Shown here in pieces: positions 41,393-50,242 of a stretch of 64,000 bases of DNA. The DNA comes from Clostridium sp. E02 (lineage in GTDB: Bacteria; Bacillota; Clostridia; Lachnospirales; Lachnospiraceae): NCBI RefSeq assembly GCF_003833015.1, contig NZ_RJLQ01000002.1:62001-126000 (forward strand). The letters run 5' to 3'. The first letter of the stretch is position 1; each line of letters opens with the position of its first letter. The translations under genes and the position numbers were made by a program. Below the pieces are notes generated by a model, which made no database searches, was not told the DNA's origin, and saw nothing but the letters and a program-made list of their open reading frames with translations.

Positions 41393-42748
41393 ATGGGAAA
41401 ATATTTTGGAACCGACGGTTTCCGTGGGGAAGCAAATGTAACGCTGACAGTTGAGCATGCCTATAAAGTAGGACGGTTTCTAGGTTGGTACTATAGGCAA
41501 CAAAATCCCAAGGAGGTCTGTCGAATCGTCATAGGAAAAGATACCAGACGAAGCAGCTATATGTTTGAATATTCCTTGGTTTCTGGTCTTACGGCTTCTG
41601 GAGCCGATGTTTACCTACTGCATGTGACTACAACGCCTAGTGTTTCCTATGTGGTTCGCACCGAAGGGTTTTCCTGTGGAATCATGATTTCCGCCAGTCA
41701 CAATCCCTACTATGATAATGGGATCAAAGTGATCAATGGAAAAGGGGAGAAGCTTAGTGAGAATGTAATCACTGAGATTGAAGCTTATCTGGACGGAGAG
41801 ATGGACGAAATCCCACTGGCAAAGCAAGATATGATCGGCAGAACGGTGGATTTTGCAGCAGGCAGAAATCGTTATATTGGATATTTGATCTCAACAGCGA
41901 CTCGTTCTTTTAAGAATAAAAAGGTAGCGTTAGACTGTGCCAACGGGAGTGCTTCTGCCATTGCCAAAAACGTATTTGATGCGCTAGGGGCACAAACCTA
42001 TGTAATCAGCAACGAACCCAATGGATTAAATATCAATAACAATTGCGGATCTACTCACATGGAACAACTGGTTAAGTTTGTAAAAGAAGTAGGAGCAGAC
42101 GTAGGGTTTGCTTACGATGGAGACGCAGATCGCTGCATTGCCGTAGATGAGAATGGTCAGATCGTAGATGGAGACGGAATCTTATATGTTTGCGGGAAGT
42201 ACATGAAGGAACAAGGACTGTTAAAGAATAATAAAGTAGTAACTACCATTATGTCCAATTTCGGCTTATACAAAGCTCTGGAACGAGTTGGAATTAAGTA
42301 TGATAAAACAGCCGTGGGAGATAAATACGTTTATGAAAATATGGCAGCCAACGGAAACTGTCTGGGCGGAGAACAGTCTGGACATATCATATTTAGCAAA
42401 CATGCCACCACAGGAGACGGAATTTTGACATCCTTAAAAGTTATGGAAGTGATTCTGGAGAAGAAAGAAAGTCTCTCAAAGTTAGTTTCTGAACTTGCGA
42501 TCTATCCTCAGGTATTAAAAAATATCCGTGTCTATGACAAAGGGGCGGCTCAGGATGATGAGGCAGTTAAGGCAGAGGTGGATAAAGTTTCTAATCTTTT
42601 GGGAACGAGTGGCAGAATTCTTTTACGCCAGTCAGGAACAGAACCGGTGGTTCGTGTTATGGTAGAAGCGTCTGACCTAGAAACGTGTGAAACGTATGTA
42701 AATCAGGTAATCCATGTGATGAAAGAGAAAGGTCATATTATTGCTTAA
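41393..42748 (+). CDS. glmM: phosphoglucosamine mutase
   Basis: A 451-residue alpha-D-phosphohexomutase that should turn glucosamine 6-phosphate into glucosamine 1-phosphate for UDP-GlcNAc. MGKYFGTDGFRGEANVTLT opens as GlmM does. The phosphoserine is S102 in MISASHNPYYDNG, the metal loop is AYDGDADRC (about 245), the sugar loop GGEQSGHIIF follows, and RQSGTEPVVRVM binds the phosphate near the end. The start at 41393 follows AAAGGAG by 6 bases. Phosphomannomutase activity is a possible alternative, but the GEANV start favours GlmM. Confidence 0.9.
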   Translation: MGKYFGTDGFRGEANVTLTVEHAYKVGRFLGWYYRQQNPKEVCRIVIGKDTRRSSYMFEYSLVSGLTASGADVYLLHVTTTPSVSYVVRTEGFSCGIMISASHNPYYDNGIKVINGKGEKLSENVITEIEAYLDGEMDEIPLAKQDMIGRTVDFAAGRNRYIGYLISTATRSFKNKKVALDCANGSASAIAKNVFDALGAQTYVISNEPNGLNINNNCGSTHMEQLVKFVKEVGADVGFAYDGDADRCIAVDENGQIVDGDGILYVCGKYMKEQGLLKNNKVVTTIMSNFGLYKALERVGIKYDKTAVGDKYVYENMAANGNCLGGEQSGHIIFSKHATTGDGILTSLKVMEVILEKKESLSKLVSELAIYPQVLKNIRVYDKGAAQDDEAVKAEVDKVSNLLGTSGRILLRQSGTEPVVRVMVEASDLETCETYVNQVIHVMKEKGHIIA

Positions 42749-42799
42749 TATTGGAATATGATTAGAACATTATTTCGAGTAACATTGGGAGATCAAAAT

Positions 42800-43969
42800 A
42801 TGGATCGTAAAGAATTCGCCAATCTAGGTGATAAGATAAAAAACACGGTGCAAAGCGCCATTGATTCCAGTGATTTTAATCAATTAAACCATACCATTTC
42901 CGAGACTGTAAATACGGCACTAGATGAAGCAAGAGAGAAGCTTGTCAGAGGGACTGGATTTGACAAAAAGGCAAGTGAACCTGGTTACCAGGCATTCAAA
43001 AGACATCCCTCAGAAGAACGTGAGGAGTTAAAGATGAACTCTGTGGGACGTGTGTCCTCCATCCTTTTAACCGTTTTTGGTGGTCTGGGTTTATTTCTTA
43101 CGGTTGTCCTATTCATGCTGTCTCTTTTCATTACTTTGATTGTTAATCCGGCAGCGGGGGCGGTAATCGGGACTATGGTGTTTCTTCTTGCCATGGGAGG
43201 AGTCTCGAGTGCGCTGATTTCCATTGGAATTTCCACACGTAAGCGGTTAAAACGGGCCGCTCTTTATATGAAACAATCGAGAAATCAGTCCTTTATAAAA
43301 CTAGAAACATTGGCGAATGCAGTAGGCAAGACAAAGGAATTTGTGGAAAAAGACGTAGTAAAGATGATGAAACTGGGGATATTTAAAAGGATCTATATGG
43401 ATGAGCAGAAAACTTGTCTGATCTTTCGTGAAGCGACTTATCAACAGTATTTAGATAGCCAGAAGGCACGAATCGAAAGAGAAAAAGAGAAAAAGAATGA
43501 GGACTCGGAGCATGAGAATCCAGAACTGAAAGCTATGATTGCTCAGGGACAGACTTATTTAAAAGTGATTAAAGAAGCCAATGATGCAATTCCGGGGGAA
43601 GTGATTTCCCGAAAGATCAAAAGGCTGGAAGATTTAATTAGCAGGATTTTTGAATCTGTGATAAAAAATCCCAAACAGATGAGTGAGATGGAGCGGTTTA
43701 TGGATTATTATCTTCCCACCACAGCAAAATTGGTACAAACCTACCGGGATTTTGACAGCACCCAAACAAAAGGAACCAACATTGATTCTGCTAAGAAAGA
43801 GATTGAGGGAACGCTTGATACGATCAACCTTGCCTTTGAGCGTCTTCTTGATGGTCTGTATCAGGATGCAGCTTGGGATATAACTGCCGATGCATCGGTC
43901 CTTCAGACCATGCTGAAAAAAGATGGCTGGGCAGATAGTGATTTTACAGGAGGAACGAAACATGAGTAA
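42800..43969 (+). CDS. XpaC-like protein, partner of TelA
   Basis: A 389-residue protein of the XpaC family (named for 5-bromo-4-chloroindolyl phosphate hydrolysis). An N-terminal helical part (1-75) precedes two close membrane segments (about 85-140: ILLTVFGGLGLFLTVVLFML and a glycine-rich second one). The C-terminal part is a long helical bundle (KDVVKMMKLGIFKRIYMDE, then the four-helix-like end). The pair xpaC-yaaN (telA) is also adjacent in B. subtilis. The start at 42800 follows GGGAGAT by 6 bases. It overlaps telA by 8 bases. The biochemical role is unclear. Confidence 0.8.
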   Translation: MDRKEFANLGDKIKNTVQSAIDSSDFNQLNHTISETVNTALDEAREKLVRGTGFDKKASEPGYQAFKRHPSEEREELKMNSVGRVSSILLTVFGGLGLFLTVVLFMLSLFITLIVNPAAGAVIGTMVFLLAMGGVSSALISIGISTRKRLKRAALYMKQSRNQSFIKLETLANAVGKTKEFVEKDVVKMMKLGIFKRIYMDEQKTCLIFREATYQQYLDSQKARIEREKEKKNEDSEHENPELKAMIAQGQTYLKVIKEANDAIPGEVISRKIKRLEDLISRIFESVIKNPKQMSEMERFMDYYLPTTAKLVQTYRDFDSTQTKGTNIDSAKKEIEGTLDTINLAFERLLDGLYQDAAWDITADASVLQTMLKKDGWADSDFTGGTKHE

Positions 43970-45086
43970 AGACTTTATAACTCTTTCTCTACAGACAGAG
44001 GAAGCGAAACCAATCATAGAAGTGTCGCCTGAATCCCAAACGGTACCAGAACAAGAGGCAGAAGTTAAATTGACCCCACAGGAAGAAAAGATGGTATCTG
44101 AATTTTCAGAAAAAATTAATTTAAAAGATTCAAATCTTATTTTGCAGTATGGAGCAGGAGCACAGAAAAAAATCGCTGATTTTTCAGAGGCAGCCCTTGA
44201 TCATGTGAAATCAAAGGACATTGGAGAAGTGGGGAAGATGCTGACCAATGTTGTGACGGAGCTAAAAAGCATTGAAACAGGAGAAGAGGAAAAAGGAATT
44301 TTCGGATTCTTTAAAAGAAATGCAAACCGTCTGGATAGTATGAAAGCGAAGTATGCCTCCGCAGAGACGAATGTCAATCAGATCATAAAAGTGTTGGAAA
44401 ACCATCAGATTCAACTGTTAAAGGACATTGCACTTCTGGATAAAATGTATGAGTTAAACCATACTTATTTTAAAGAATTAACCATGTATATACTGGCGGG
44501 AAAAAGAAAACTGGAGAATGTGCAACAGCAAGAACTTCCTATGTTGATGGAGAAAGCACAAAAAAGTGGATTGCCAGAAGATGCACAGGAAGCCAATGAT
44601 TTGGCCGCGATGATCAATCGTTTTGAGAAAAAACTCCATGATCTGGAATTGACCCGCATGATATCTATTCAGATGGCACCTCAGATTCGACTGGTTCAAA
44701 ACAATAATACATTGATGACGGAAAAAATTCAGTCCACCATTGTCAACACCATTCCTCTCTGGAAGAGTCAGATGGTACTTGCCATCGGCATCAACCACTC
44801 CGAGCAGGCAGCAAAAGCACAACGGGAAGTAACGGATATGACCAATGAGCTTTTGAAAAGGAATGCAGAAGTATTAAAGACAGCAACCATAGAGACGGCA
44901 AAAGAATCGGAACGTGGAATCGTGGATATGGATACTTTAAAAAAGACCAACGAGTCTTTGATTATCACCTTAGATGAAGTGGTTCGGATTCAGGCGGAAG
45001 GAAAAGCGAAACGTCGGGAAGCGGAACTAGAATTAAGCCGAATGGAAGGCGAATTAAAAAACAAGCTGTTACAGTTTAGTAAATAG
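43962..45086 (+). CDS. TelA/YaaN family toxic anion resistance protein
   Basis: A 374-residue soluble, almost wholly helical protein of the TelA/KlaA family, linked to tellurite and cell-envelope antibiotic tolerance. Typical segments are ILQYGAGAQKKIADFSEAAL (about 60), a central GIFGFFKRNANRLDSMKAKY and the repeated QIQLLKDIALLDKMYELN. Long coiled coils cover most of it. The ATG overlaps the xpaC stop (ATGAGTAA), showing coupling. AGGAGG precedes it. The reaction, if any, is unknown. Confidence 0.87.
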   Translation: MSKDFITLSLQTEEAKPIIEVSPESQTVPEQEAEVKLTPQEEKMVSEFSEKINLKDSNLILQYGAGAQKKIADFSEAALDHVKSKDIGEVGKMLTNVVTELKSIETGEEEKGIFGFFKRNANRLDSMKAKYASAETNVNQIIKVLENHQIQLLKDIALLDKMYELNHTYFKELTMYILAGKRKLENVQQQELPMLMEKAQKSGLPEDAQEANDLAAMINRFEKKLHDLELTRMISIQMAPQIRLVQNNNTLMTEKIQSTIVNTIPLWKSQMVLAIGINHSEQAAKAQREVTDMTNELLKRNAEVLKTATIETAKESERGIVDMDTLKKTNESLIITLDEVVRIQAEGKAKRREAELELSRMEGELKNKLLQFSK

Positions 45087-45094
45087 ACAATCGA

Positions 45095-45140
45095 TGACTT
45101 ACAACGAGAAAAAATATTTTCCTGTTGTAAGTCATTTTTA
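45095..45140 (+). terminator. terminator after telA
   Basis: TGACTTACAAC (45095-45105) pairs with GTTGTAAGTCA (45124-45134), followed by TTTTTA. The right arm also contains the -35 box of the next promoter. Confidence 0.75.
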
Positions 45141-45153
45141 GTCATGCTATAAT
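45125..45153 (+). promoter_or_regulatory. promoter of leuA with extended -10
   Basis: TTGTAA (45125-45130), a 17-base spacer and TATAAT (45148-45153) preceded by TGC. The start near 45160 gives a leader of about 190 bases. Confidence 0.65.
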
Positions 45154-45159
45154 AACATA

Positions 45160-45340
45160 ACACTTCACCGTGATGTATTATCAGAGCGAGGGACGTGATT
45201 TTAAAGCAAAGGAATGATGAAGATGGGGTTAGGCCGTTAAAAACCACGTTGTTCATTGTCACAAAATACAGCGTGATCTATCGACTCCAAAGCCTTCAAT
45301 GAAATATCAGAAAAAACAGATAACGATGAAAAATGGAGGA
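45160..45340 (+). promoter_or_regulatory. long structured leader of leuA, class unknown
   Basis: The leader can form a stem from ACGTGATTTTAA (about 45194) with TTAAAAACCACGT (about 45238). No T-box sequence, no leucine-rich peptide and no known riboswitch core were recognised. Two short ORFs, MYYQSEGRDFKAKE and MMKMGLGR, are present but unremarkable. No clear terminator precedes leuA, so control could act on translation. Confidence 0.35.
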
Positions 45341-45348
45341 GATGAGTC

Positions 45349-47013
45349 ATGTTGAATTATGAGAGATACAAGCGGGTACCAGTTGTAGATTATCCGGAGA
45401 GACAATGGCCGTGTAAGGAGATTAAGAAAGCACCGATCTGGTGCAGCGTTGATTTAAGAGATGGAAACCAGGCACTAATTGAGCCTATGGTGGTGGAAGA
45501 AAAGATTGAGCTGTTCAATCTCTTGGTTCAGCTCGGGTTTAAGGAGATTGAAGTAGGATTTCCAGCTGCCTCTCAGATTGAATATGATTTTTTAAGACAG
45601 CTTGTGGAACGGAAATTGATTCCCGATGATGTGGTGGTTCAGGTTCTGGTTCAATGCAGGGAACATTTGATCAAACGTACCTTTGAAGCATTGGAAGGGG
45701 TAAAAAAGTCCATTATACATATTTATAATTCCACTTCCACCTTACAAAGAGAAGTGGTATTTCGAAAAGATATGGACGAAATCAAAGAGATAGCCGTTCA
45801 GGGAACCAAATGGGTCAAACAATACATGCAGGCCTATGAAGGTGAATTCACTTTGGAATATTCTCCTGAAAGCTTTACTGGAACGGAACTTGACTATGCT
45901 CTTTCAATCTGTACGGCTGTTCAGGAGATATGGGAACCCACACCGGAACATAAGATGATCTTTAATCTTCCGTCTACCGTAGAGATGGCAACGCCCAACG
46001 TTTATGCCGATCAGATCGAATGGATGAACACACATTTTAAGAACCGAGATAGCCTTATCTTAAGTGTTCACCCTCACAATGACCGGGGAACTGGGGTTGC
46101 TGCGACAGAACTTGCTCTTTTAGCCGGTGCAGACCGGGTGGAAGGAACGTTGTTTGGGAATGGAGAGCGAACGGGAAACGTCGACATTTTAACCGTTGCT
46201 TATAATATGTTTTCCCATGGAATCAGTCCACAGCTTCACCTTGAGAATATCCGTAAGATTGTAGATGTTTATGAACGTTGTACTAAGATGGAAGTGGAGC
46301 CAAGACATCCTTATGCAGGTAAGCTTGTATTTACTGCTTTTTCTGGTTCTCATCAGGATGCCATCAACAAAGGCATGCAGGCCATGCACGAGAGCAAGAA
46401 TCCTTATTGGGAAGTTCCTTATCTTCCCATTGATCCTTCGGATATTGGCAGGGAATATGAACCGATTGTCCGTATCAACAGCCAGTCTGGTAAGGGCGGT
46501 GTTGCCTTTGTTATGGATACCTTCTATGGATTTAAGCTTCCAAAGGGAATGCACAAGGAATTTGCAGATGTAATTCAGGCGATTTCCGAGAAACAAGGAG
46601 AGGTTTCACCAGAGCAGATTTTGGTAGAATTCAATCACAATTATACCGATCGGAAAGAACCCATCCATTACAATAAATGCCAGATTACAGAGACAGAAGA
46701 GGATATTGAATTCTCTACCATTGCAAAAGTCCGCTTTAGCGATCATGGAATTGAGAAGATCTTTGAAGGAGTTGGAAACGGACCCATTGATGCCGTTCAA
46801 AAAGGTCTTGAAAAAGAACTTGGCATTGAGATTCGGGTTCTGGACTATAGCGAACATGCATTGTCATCTGGCTCTGGAGCGAAGGCGGCATCTTATATCC
46901 ATCTTCTTGATGTAAAAACCGGACGGACGACTTATGGGGTAGGAATCAGTTCCAATATCACAAGAGCGTCAATTCGAGGAATCTTTAGTGCGGTAAACCG
47001 TTTATTCTATTAA
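45349..47013 (+). CDS. leuA: 2-isopropylmalate synthase
   Basis: A 554-residue synthase that condenses acetyl-CoA with 2-oxoisovalerate, the first step of leucine synthesis. The TIM barrel (about 30-310) has the catalytic start SVDLRDGNQALIEPM with metal aspartate, VGFPAASQIEYDFLRQL, and the metal histidines in LSVHPHNDRGTGVAA. A linker is followed by the LeuA allosteric domain (about 425-554: HALSSGSGAKAASYIHLLD) that senses leucine. This is the longer form of LeuA, also seen in Corynebacterium and some clostridia. GGAGGAG precedes the ATG. No leuBCD follows. Confidence 0.93.
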   Translation: MLNYERYKRVPVVDYPERQWPCKEIKKAPIWCSVDLRDGNQALIEPMVVEEKIELFNLLVQLGFKEIEVGFPAASQIEYDFLRQLVERKLIPDDVVVQVLVQCREHLIKRTFEALEGVKKSIIHIYNSTSTLQREVVFRKDMDEIKEIAVQGTKWVKQYMQAYEGEFTLEYSPESFTGTELDYALSICTAVQEIWEPTPEHKMIFNLPSTVEMATPNVYADQIEWMNTHFKNRDSLILSVHPHNDRGTGVAATELALLAGADRVEGTLFGNGERTGNVDILTVAYNMFSHGISPQLHLENIRKIVDVYERCTKMEVEPRHPYAGKLVFTAFSGSHQDAINKGMQAMHESKNPYWEVPYLPIDPSDIGREYEPIVRINSQSGKGGVAFVMDTFYGFKLPKGMHKEFADVIQAISEKQGEVSPEQILVEFNHNYTDRKEPIHYNKCQITETEEDIEFSTIAKVRFSDHGIEKIFEGVGNGPIDAVQKGLEKELGIEIRVLDYSEHALSSGSGAKAASYIHLLDVKTGRTTYGVGISSNITRASIRGIFSAVNRLFY

Positions 47014-47038
47014 ATATTTATAGTAAGATAAAATTCAT

Positions 47039-47084
47039 AAAAACCCTCCTGTTGTAGGATAACTACGACAGGAGGGTTTTTATG
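47039..47084 (+). terminator. terminator after leuA
   Basis: AAAACCCTCCTGTTGTAG pairs with CTACGACAGGAGGGTTTT around GATAA, then T residues. Confidence 0.88.
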
Positions 47085-47107
47085 ATCATTCTACATGTGC
47101 ATAAGGA

Positions 47108-47136
47108 TTTACATTCCCAAAGGACTTTAGTATAAT
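47108..47136 (+). promoter_or_regulatory. promoter of glf, glycan-locus type
   Basis: TTTACA (47108-47113), a 17-base spacer with AAAGGA in the middle and TTTAG before TATAAT (47131-47136). Confidence 0.65.
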
Positions 47137-47171
47137 GGACACAGTTTATAACAAAGACAGGAGAACCAACT

Positions 47172-48281
47172 ATGAAAAAATATGATTATGTCTTAGTAGG
47201 CGGTGGCCTTTATTCTGGCGTATTTGCCTATCTAGCCAAAAAACAGGGAAAGAAATGTCTGGTACTGGAAAAAAGGGATCATATAGGAGGAAATATCTAT
47301 TGTGAAGAAGTAGAAGAGATCCAGGTACATCGATACGGTGCTCATATTTTTCATACCAGCAACAAAGCGGTGTGGCAGTTTGTCAATGAACTGGCAGAAT
47401 TTAACCGTTATACCAATAGCCCAGTCGCCAATTACAAAGGAGAGATGTATAACCTTCCCTTTAATATGAATACGTTCAGCAAGATGTGGGGGATATCCAC
47501 ACCCGAAGAAGCGAAGAAAAAGATAAAGGAACAGACCAATACGATTTCCAAAGAACCGGAAAATCTAGAAGAACAAGCCATACGTCTCGTGGGAACCGAT
47601 ATCTATGAAAAATTAGTGAAGGGATATACGGAGAAACAGTGGGGGCGGGATTGTAAGGAGCTTCCAGCCTTTATCATCAAACGGCTCCCCGTTCGATTTA
47701 CCTATGATAACAACTATTTTAATGATTTGTATCAGGGAATTCCCATCGGCGGATACAACGTGATCATAGAGAAGCTGTTTGAAGGCTGTGATCTGGAATG
47801 TTCTGTGGATTATTTAGAGAAGAAAGAATACTACGATGGACTGGGAGATAAAACCGTTTACACAGGGATGATTGATACATACTTTGGATATTCCCATGGG
47901 AAATTGGAATACCGGAGTTTGAAATTCCAAACAGAGACTGTGGATACGGATAATTATCAGGGGGTTGCTGTAGTGAACTATACAGATAGAGAGACTCCCT
48001 ATACCAGAATCATTGAGCACAAGCACTTTGCTTTTGGAACCCAGGAGAAATCTGTAATCACCAGAGAATATCCTGCAGATTGGGAAGAAGGGATGGAACC
48101 TTACTATCCAGTTAACAACAAAAAAAACCAGGAACTCTACGCAACGTATGCTGCTTTGGCAAACCAGGAATCCCATGTAATCTTTGGGGGTAGGTTAGGA
48201 GAGTATCGGTATTACGATATGGACAAGGTCATAGAATCGGCCATGAAGATGGCAGAGTCTGAATTTGGTACGAAATCCTAA
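47172..48281 (+). CDS. glf: UDP-galactopyranose mutase
   Basis: A 369-residue flavoenzyme that interconverts UDP-galactopyranose and UDP-galactofuranose. The FAD fold opens YDYVLVGGGLYSGVFAYLA; VHRYGAHIFHTSNKAVWQF, YTEKQWGRDCKELP and RLPVRFTYDNNYFND are mutase signatures, with the substrate arginines. VIFGGRLGEYRYYDMDKVI closes the FAD site. It supplies Galf to the surface glycan made by this locus. ACAGGAG precedes the ATG and it has its own promoter. Confidence 0.95.
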   Translation: MKKYDYVLVGGGLYSGVFAYLAKKQGKKCLVLEKRDHIGGNIYCEEVEEIQVHRYGAHIFHTSNKAVWQFVNELAEFNRYTNSPVANYKGEMYNLPFNMNTFSKMWGISTPEEAKKKIKEQTNTISKEPENLEEQAIRLVGTDIYEKLVKGYTEKQWGRDCKELPAFIIKRLPVRFTYDNNYFNDLYQGIPIGGYNVIIEKLFEGCDLECSVDYLEKKEYYDGLGDKTVYTGMIDTYFGYSHGKLEYRSLKFQTETVDTDNYQGVAVVNYTDRETPYTRIIEHKHFAFGTQEKSVITREYPADWEEGMEPYYPVNNKKNQELYATYAALANQESHVIFGGRLGEYRYYDMDKVIESAMKMAESEFGTKS

Positions 48282-48293
48282 ATCAAGGATCGG

Positions 48294-48322
48294 TTTACTT
48301 TTAGAGGGAGATATAGTACAAT
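48294..48322 (+). promoter_or_regulatory. promoter of the GT8 gene, glycan-locus type
   Basis: TTTACT (48294-48299), a 17-base spacer with GAGGGAG and ATATAG, then TACAAT (48317-48322). It closely resembles the flippase promoters at 55847 and 57374. Confidence 0.65.
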
Positions 48323-48355
48323 GATCGGAAAATACGGCACAAACGGGAGGAAATT

Positions 48356-49333
48356 ATGAATGTTGTCTATGCTTCCAATGATTCTTATGCCAGACACCTA
48401 GGAGTTTCTTTGTATTCTTTGCTAGAGAACAATCAAACCACCCCATTCATTAAGGTCTATGTGCTGTCCATGGGTCTGACCAAAGACACGATTTGTCGCT
48501 TGTCAGAAATTGCCGAGACGTTTGGGCGAGAGCTCATTCTCGTAGAATTAGGAGATTTAAAGACACGATTCTCTTATGAAGTTGATACGGGAGGGTTTGA
48601 TTTAAGCATTATGGCACGGCTGTTTCTCGCAGATGTACTGCCTGCAGATATGAAACGAGTTCTTTACATGGACTGTGATACCGTCGTGCTATCCTCTTTG
48701 GAAAAGTTATTGAGAACTAACCTGAATGGAAAGATACTAGGGGCAGTCATGGAACCTACCATCTATTCTTGTGTGAAAGATCAGATCGGACTTTCAAAAG
48801 AAGTCCCCTATTTTAACTCCGGAGTTCTTTTGATTGATATGGATCGGTGGCGGAAAGAAAAAGTCCAGCAAAAACTTCTGGATTTTTATCAGAAGAAAGG
48901 CGGTAAGCTGTTTGCGGGAGATCAGGATACCATAAATGGAAGTTTAAGCGGAGAGATTGAATCAATCTCACCTCGGTATAATTTTTTCACCAACTACCGA
49001 TATTTTCATTATCGTCATCTCATACGTCTGTCTCCGGCTTATGAGATTTATTCTAAGAAAGAATATTCAAATGCCAGAAGGCATCCGGTGATTCTTCATT
49101 ATATGGGAGATGAAAGACCATGGAAGCAGGGGAATTATAACCACTACAGGAAGGCATATGAAAGGTATTTAAACAAAACTTCATGGGCAGGGACGAAAAA
49201 AGAAAAAGGAAGCCGTTTGTACCTGCTATCTTATCATTTGATGAATTATCTTACCTTTCTCTGCCCTCCCATAAGGGACTTTATTAGTCGACGGTTTGGG
49301 ATGAAGGTCATCGAATTTCGAAAATCATCTTAA
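48356..49333 (+). CDS. glycosyltransferase family 8
   Basis: A 325-residue GT-A transferase that should move a glucose or galactose from a UDP-sugar with retention. It begins MNVVYASNDSYARHLGVSLY; the metal-binding DxD is YMDCDTVVL (about 105), followed by YFNSGVLLIDMDRWRK and the late HYMGDERPWK, whose histidine binds the nucleotide. AAACGGGAGG precedes the ATG. The next glycosyltransferase starts 12 bases later. The acceptor is part of the surface glycan but cannot be named. Confidence 0.9.
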   Translation: MNVVYASNDSYARHLGVSLYSLLENNQTTPFIKVYVLSMGLTKDTICRLSEIAETFGRELILVELGDLKTRFSYEVDTGGFDLSIMARLFLADVLPADMKRVLYMDCDTVVLSSLEKLLRTNLNGKILGAVMEPTIYSCVKDQIGLSKEVPYFNSGVLLIDMDRWRKEKVQQKLLDFYQKKGGKLFAGDQDTINGSLSGEIESISPRYNFFTNYRYFHYRHLIRLSPAYEIYSKKEYSNARRHPVILHYMGDERPWKQGNYNHYRKAYERYLNKTSWAGTKKEKGSRLYLLSYHLMNYLTFLCPPIRDFISRRFGMKVIEFRKSS

Positions 49334-49345
49334 CGAGGAGCGGGA

Positions 49346-50218
49346 ATGAAAGTTAGCTGTATCATCTTAAATTATAACGATGCTAAAACAACAGAACGGT
49401 TGGTTTCCACCATAAAAGAATATGAGGAACTGGATTCCATTGTGATTGTAGACAACCATTCCACCGATGATTCCGTTCATAGACTAAAGCGACTGACCGG
49501 GGATACCATTCATCTGATCGTATCAAGCCGCAATGGAGGGTATGGATATGGAAATAATCTTGGGATCCGGTATGCAGATGAAACACTCCATGCCACCCAT
49601 GTATTGATTGCCAATCCAGATGTGGATTTTTCGCAATCCTGTGTGACAGCGTTAAAAGAATCGTTTCATACCCACGATTTACTGGGAGTAACTGGAGCGG
49701 TTCCGGTTAACCAGGCAGGAAAGCGGGGAGTATCAAGCTGGAAACTCCATGGATTTTTTGGGGATCTTATGGATACGGGACTAATCACTAGGAGGCTTAT
49801 GAAACCATGGCTTAGCGATCACCCGGAAGCAAGGAGAAAGAAAGGTTTTGCTCTGGTGGATGCCATCCCTGGCTCTCTCTTTTTGGCGGATATTAAGGCT
49901 ATGATGGATTGTGGACTTTTTGATGAGCGGGTGTTTCTTTATTATGAAGAAAAGATACTTGGATTTCAGATGAAAAAGAACGGGTATCAAACCCTGCTGC
50001 ATCTAGATCAGACGTATCTCCATCTCCATTCGGTTTCCATTGATAAAAGTGTAGCCACCATATTAAAAAAGCAGGCGATCCTTCACAAAAGTAAACTTTA
50101 TTATTATAGAAACTATTTAAAGATCAACCGAGTTCAAGAATGGTTGGCAAACGGATTCTTTCAAATTCTTATGTTTGAAATCTGGTTCTTGACGGAAGTG
50201 GCAGGAATGTCCTGGTGA
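49346..50218 (+). CDS. glycosyltransferase family 2 (rhamnosyl/galactofuranosyl-like)
   Basis: A 290-residue inverting GT-A transferase. VSCIILNYNDAKTTERLV opens the fold, VIVDNHSTDDSV binds the nucleotide, GGYGYGNNLGIRYA is typical of rhamnosyl and galactofuranosyl transferases, and ANPDVDF stands for the DxD. The catalytic loop reads FDERVFLYYEEKILGF, with EEK in place of the common E-D pair. No membrane segment is obvious except a weak C-terminal one. Because Glf is encoded upstream, Galf transfer is a reasonable guess. Confidence 0.88.
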   Translation: MKVSCIILNYNDAKTTERLVSTIKEYEELDSIVIVDNHSTDDSVHRLKRLTGDTIHLIVSSRNGGYGYGNNLGIRYADETLHATHVLIANPDVDFSQSCVTALKESFHTHDLLGVTGAVPVNQAGKRGVSSWKLHGFFGDLMDTGLITRRLMKPWLSDHPEARRKKGFALVDAIPGSLFLADIKAMMDCGLFDERVFLYYEEKILGFQMKKNGYQTLLHLDQTYLHLHSVSIDKSVATILKKQAILHKSKLYYYRNYLKINRVQEWLANGFFQILMFEIWFLTEVAGMSW

Positions 50219-50242
50219 GGACTGTCGGAAAGGGGAATTAGG

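Noticed and set aside
44478-44822. Minus-strand ORF of 114 codons inside telA
   Set aside because: It lies fully within a conserved helical protein gene and has no ribosome site or recognisable domain.
45087-45348. T-box riboswitch upstream of leuA
   Set aside because: The conserved T-box sequence and a terminator with competing antiterminator are not visible.
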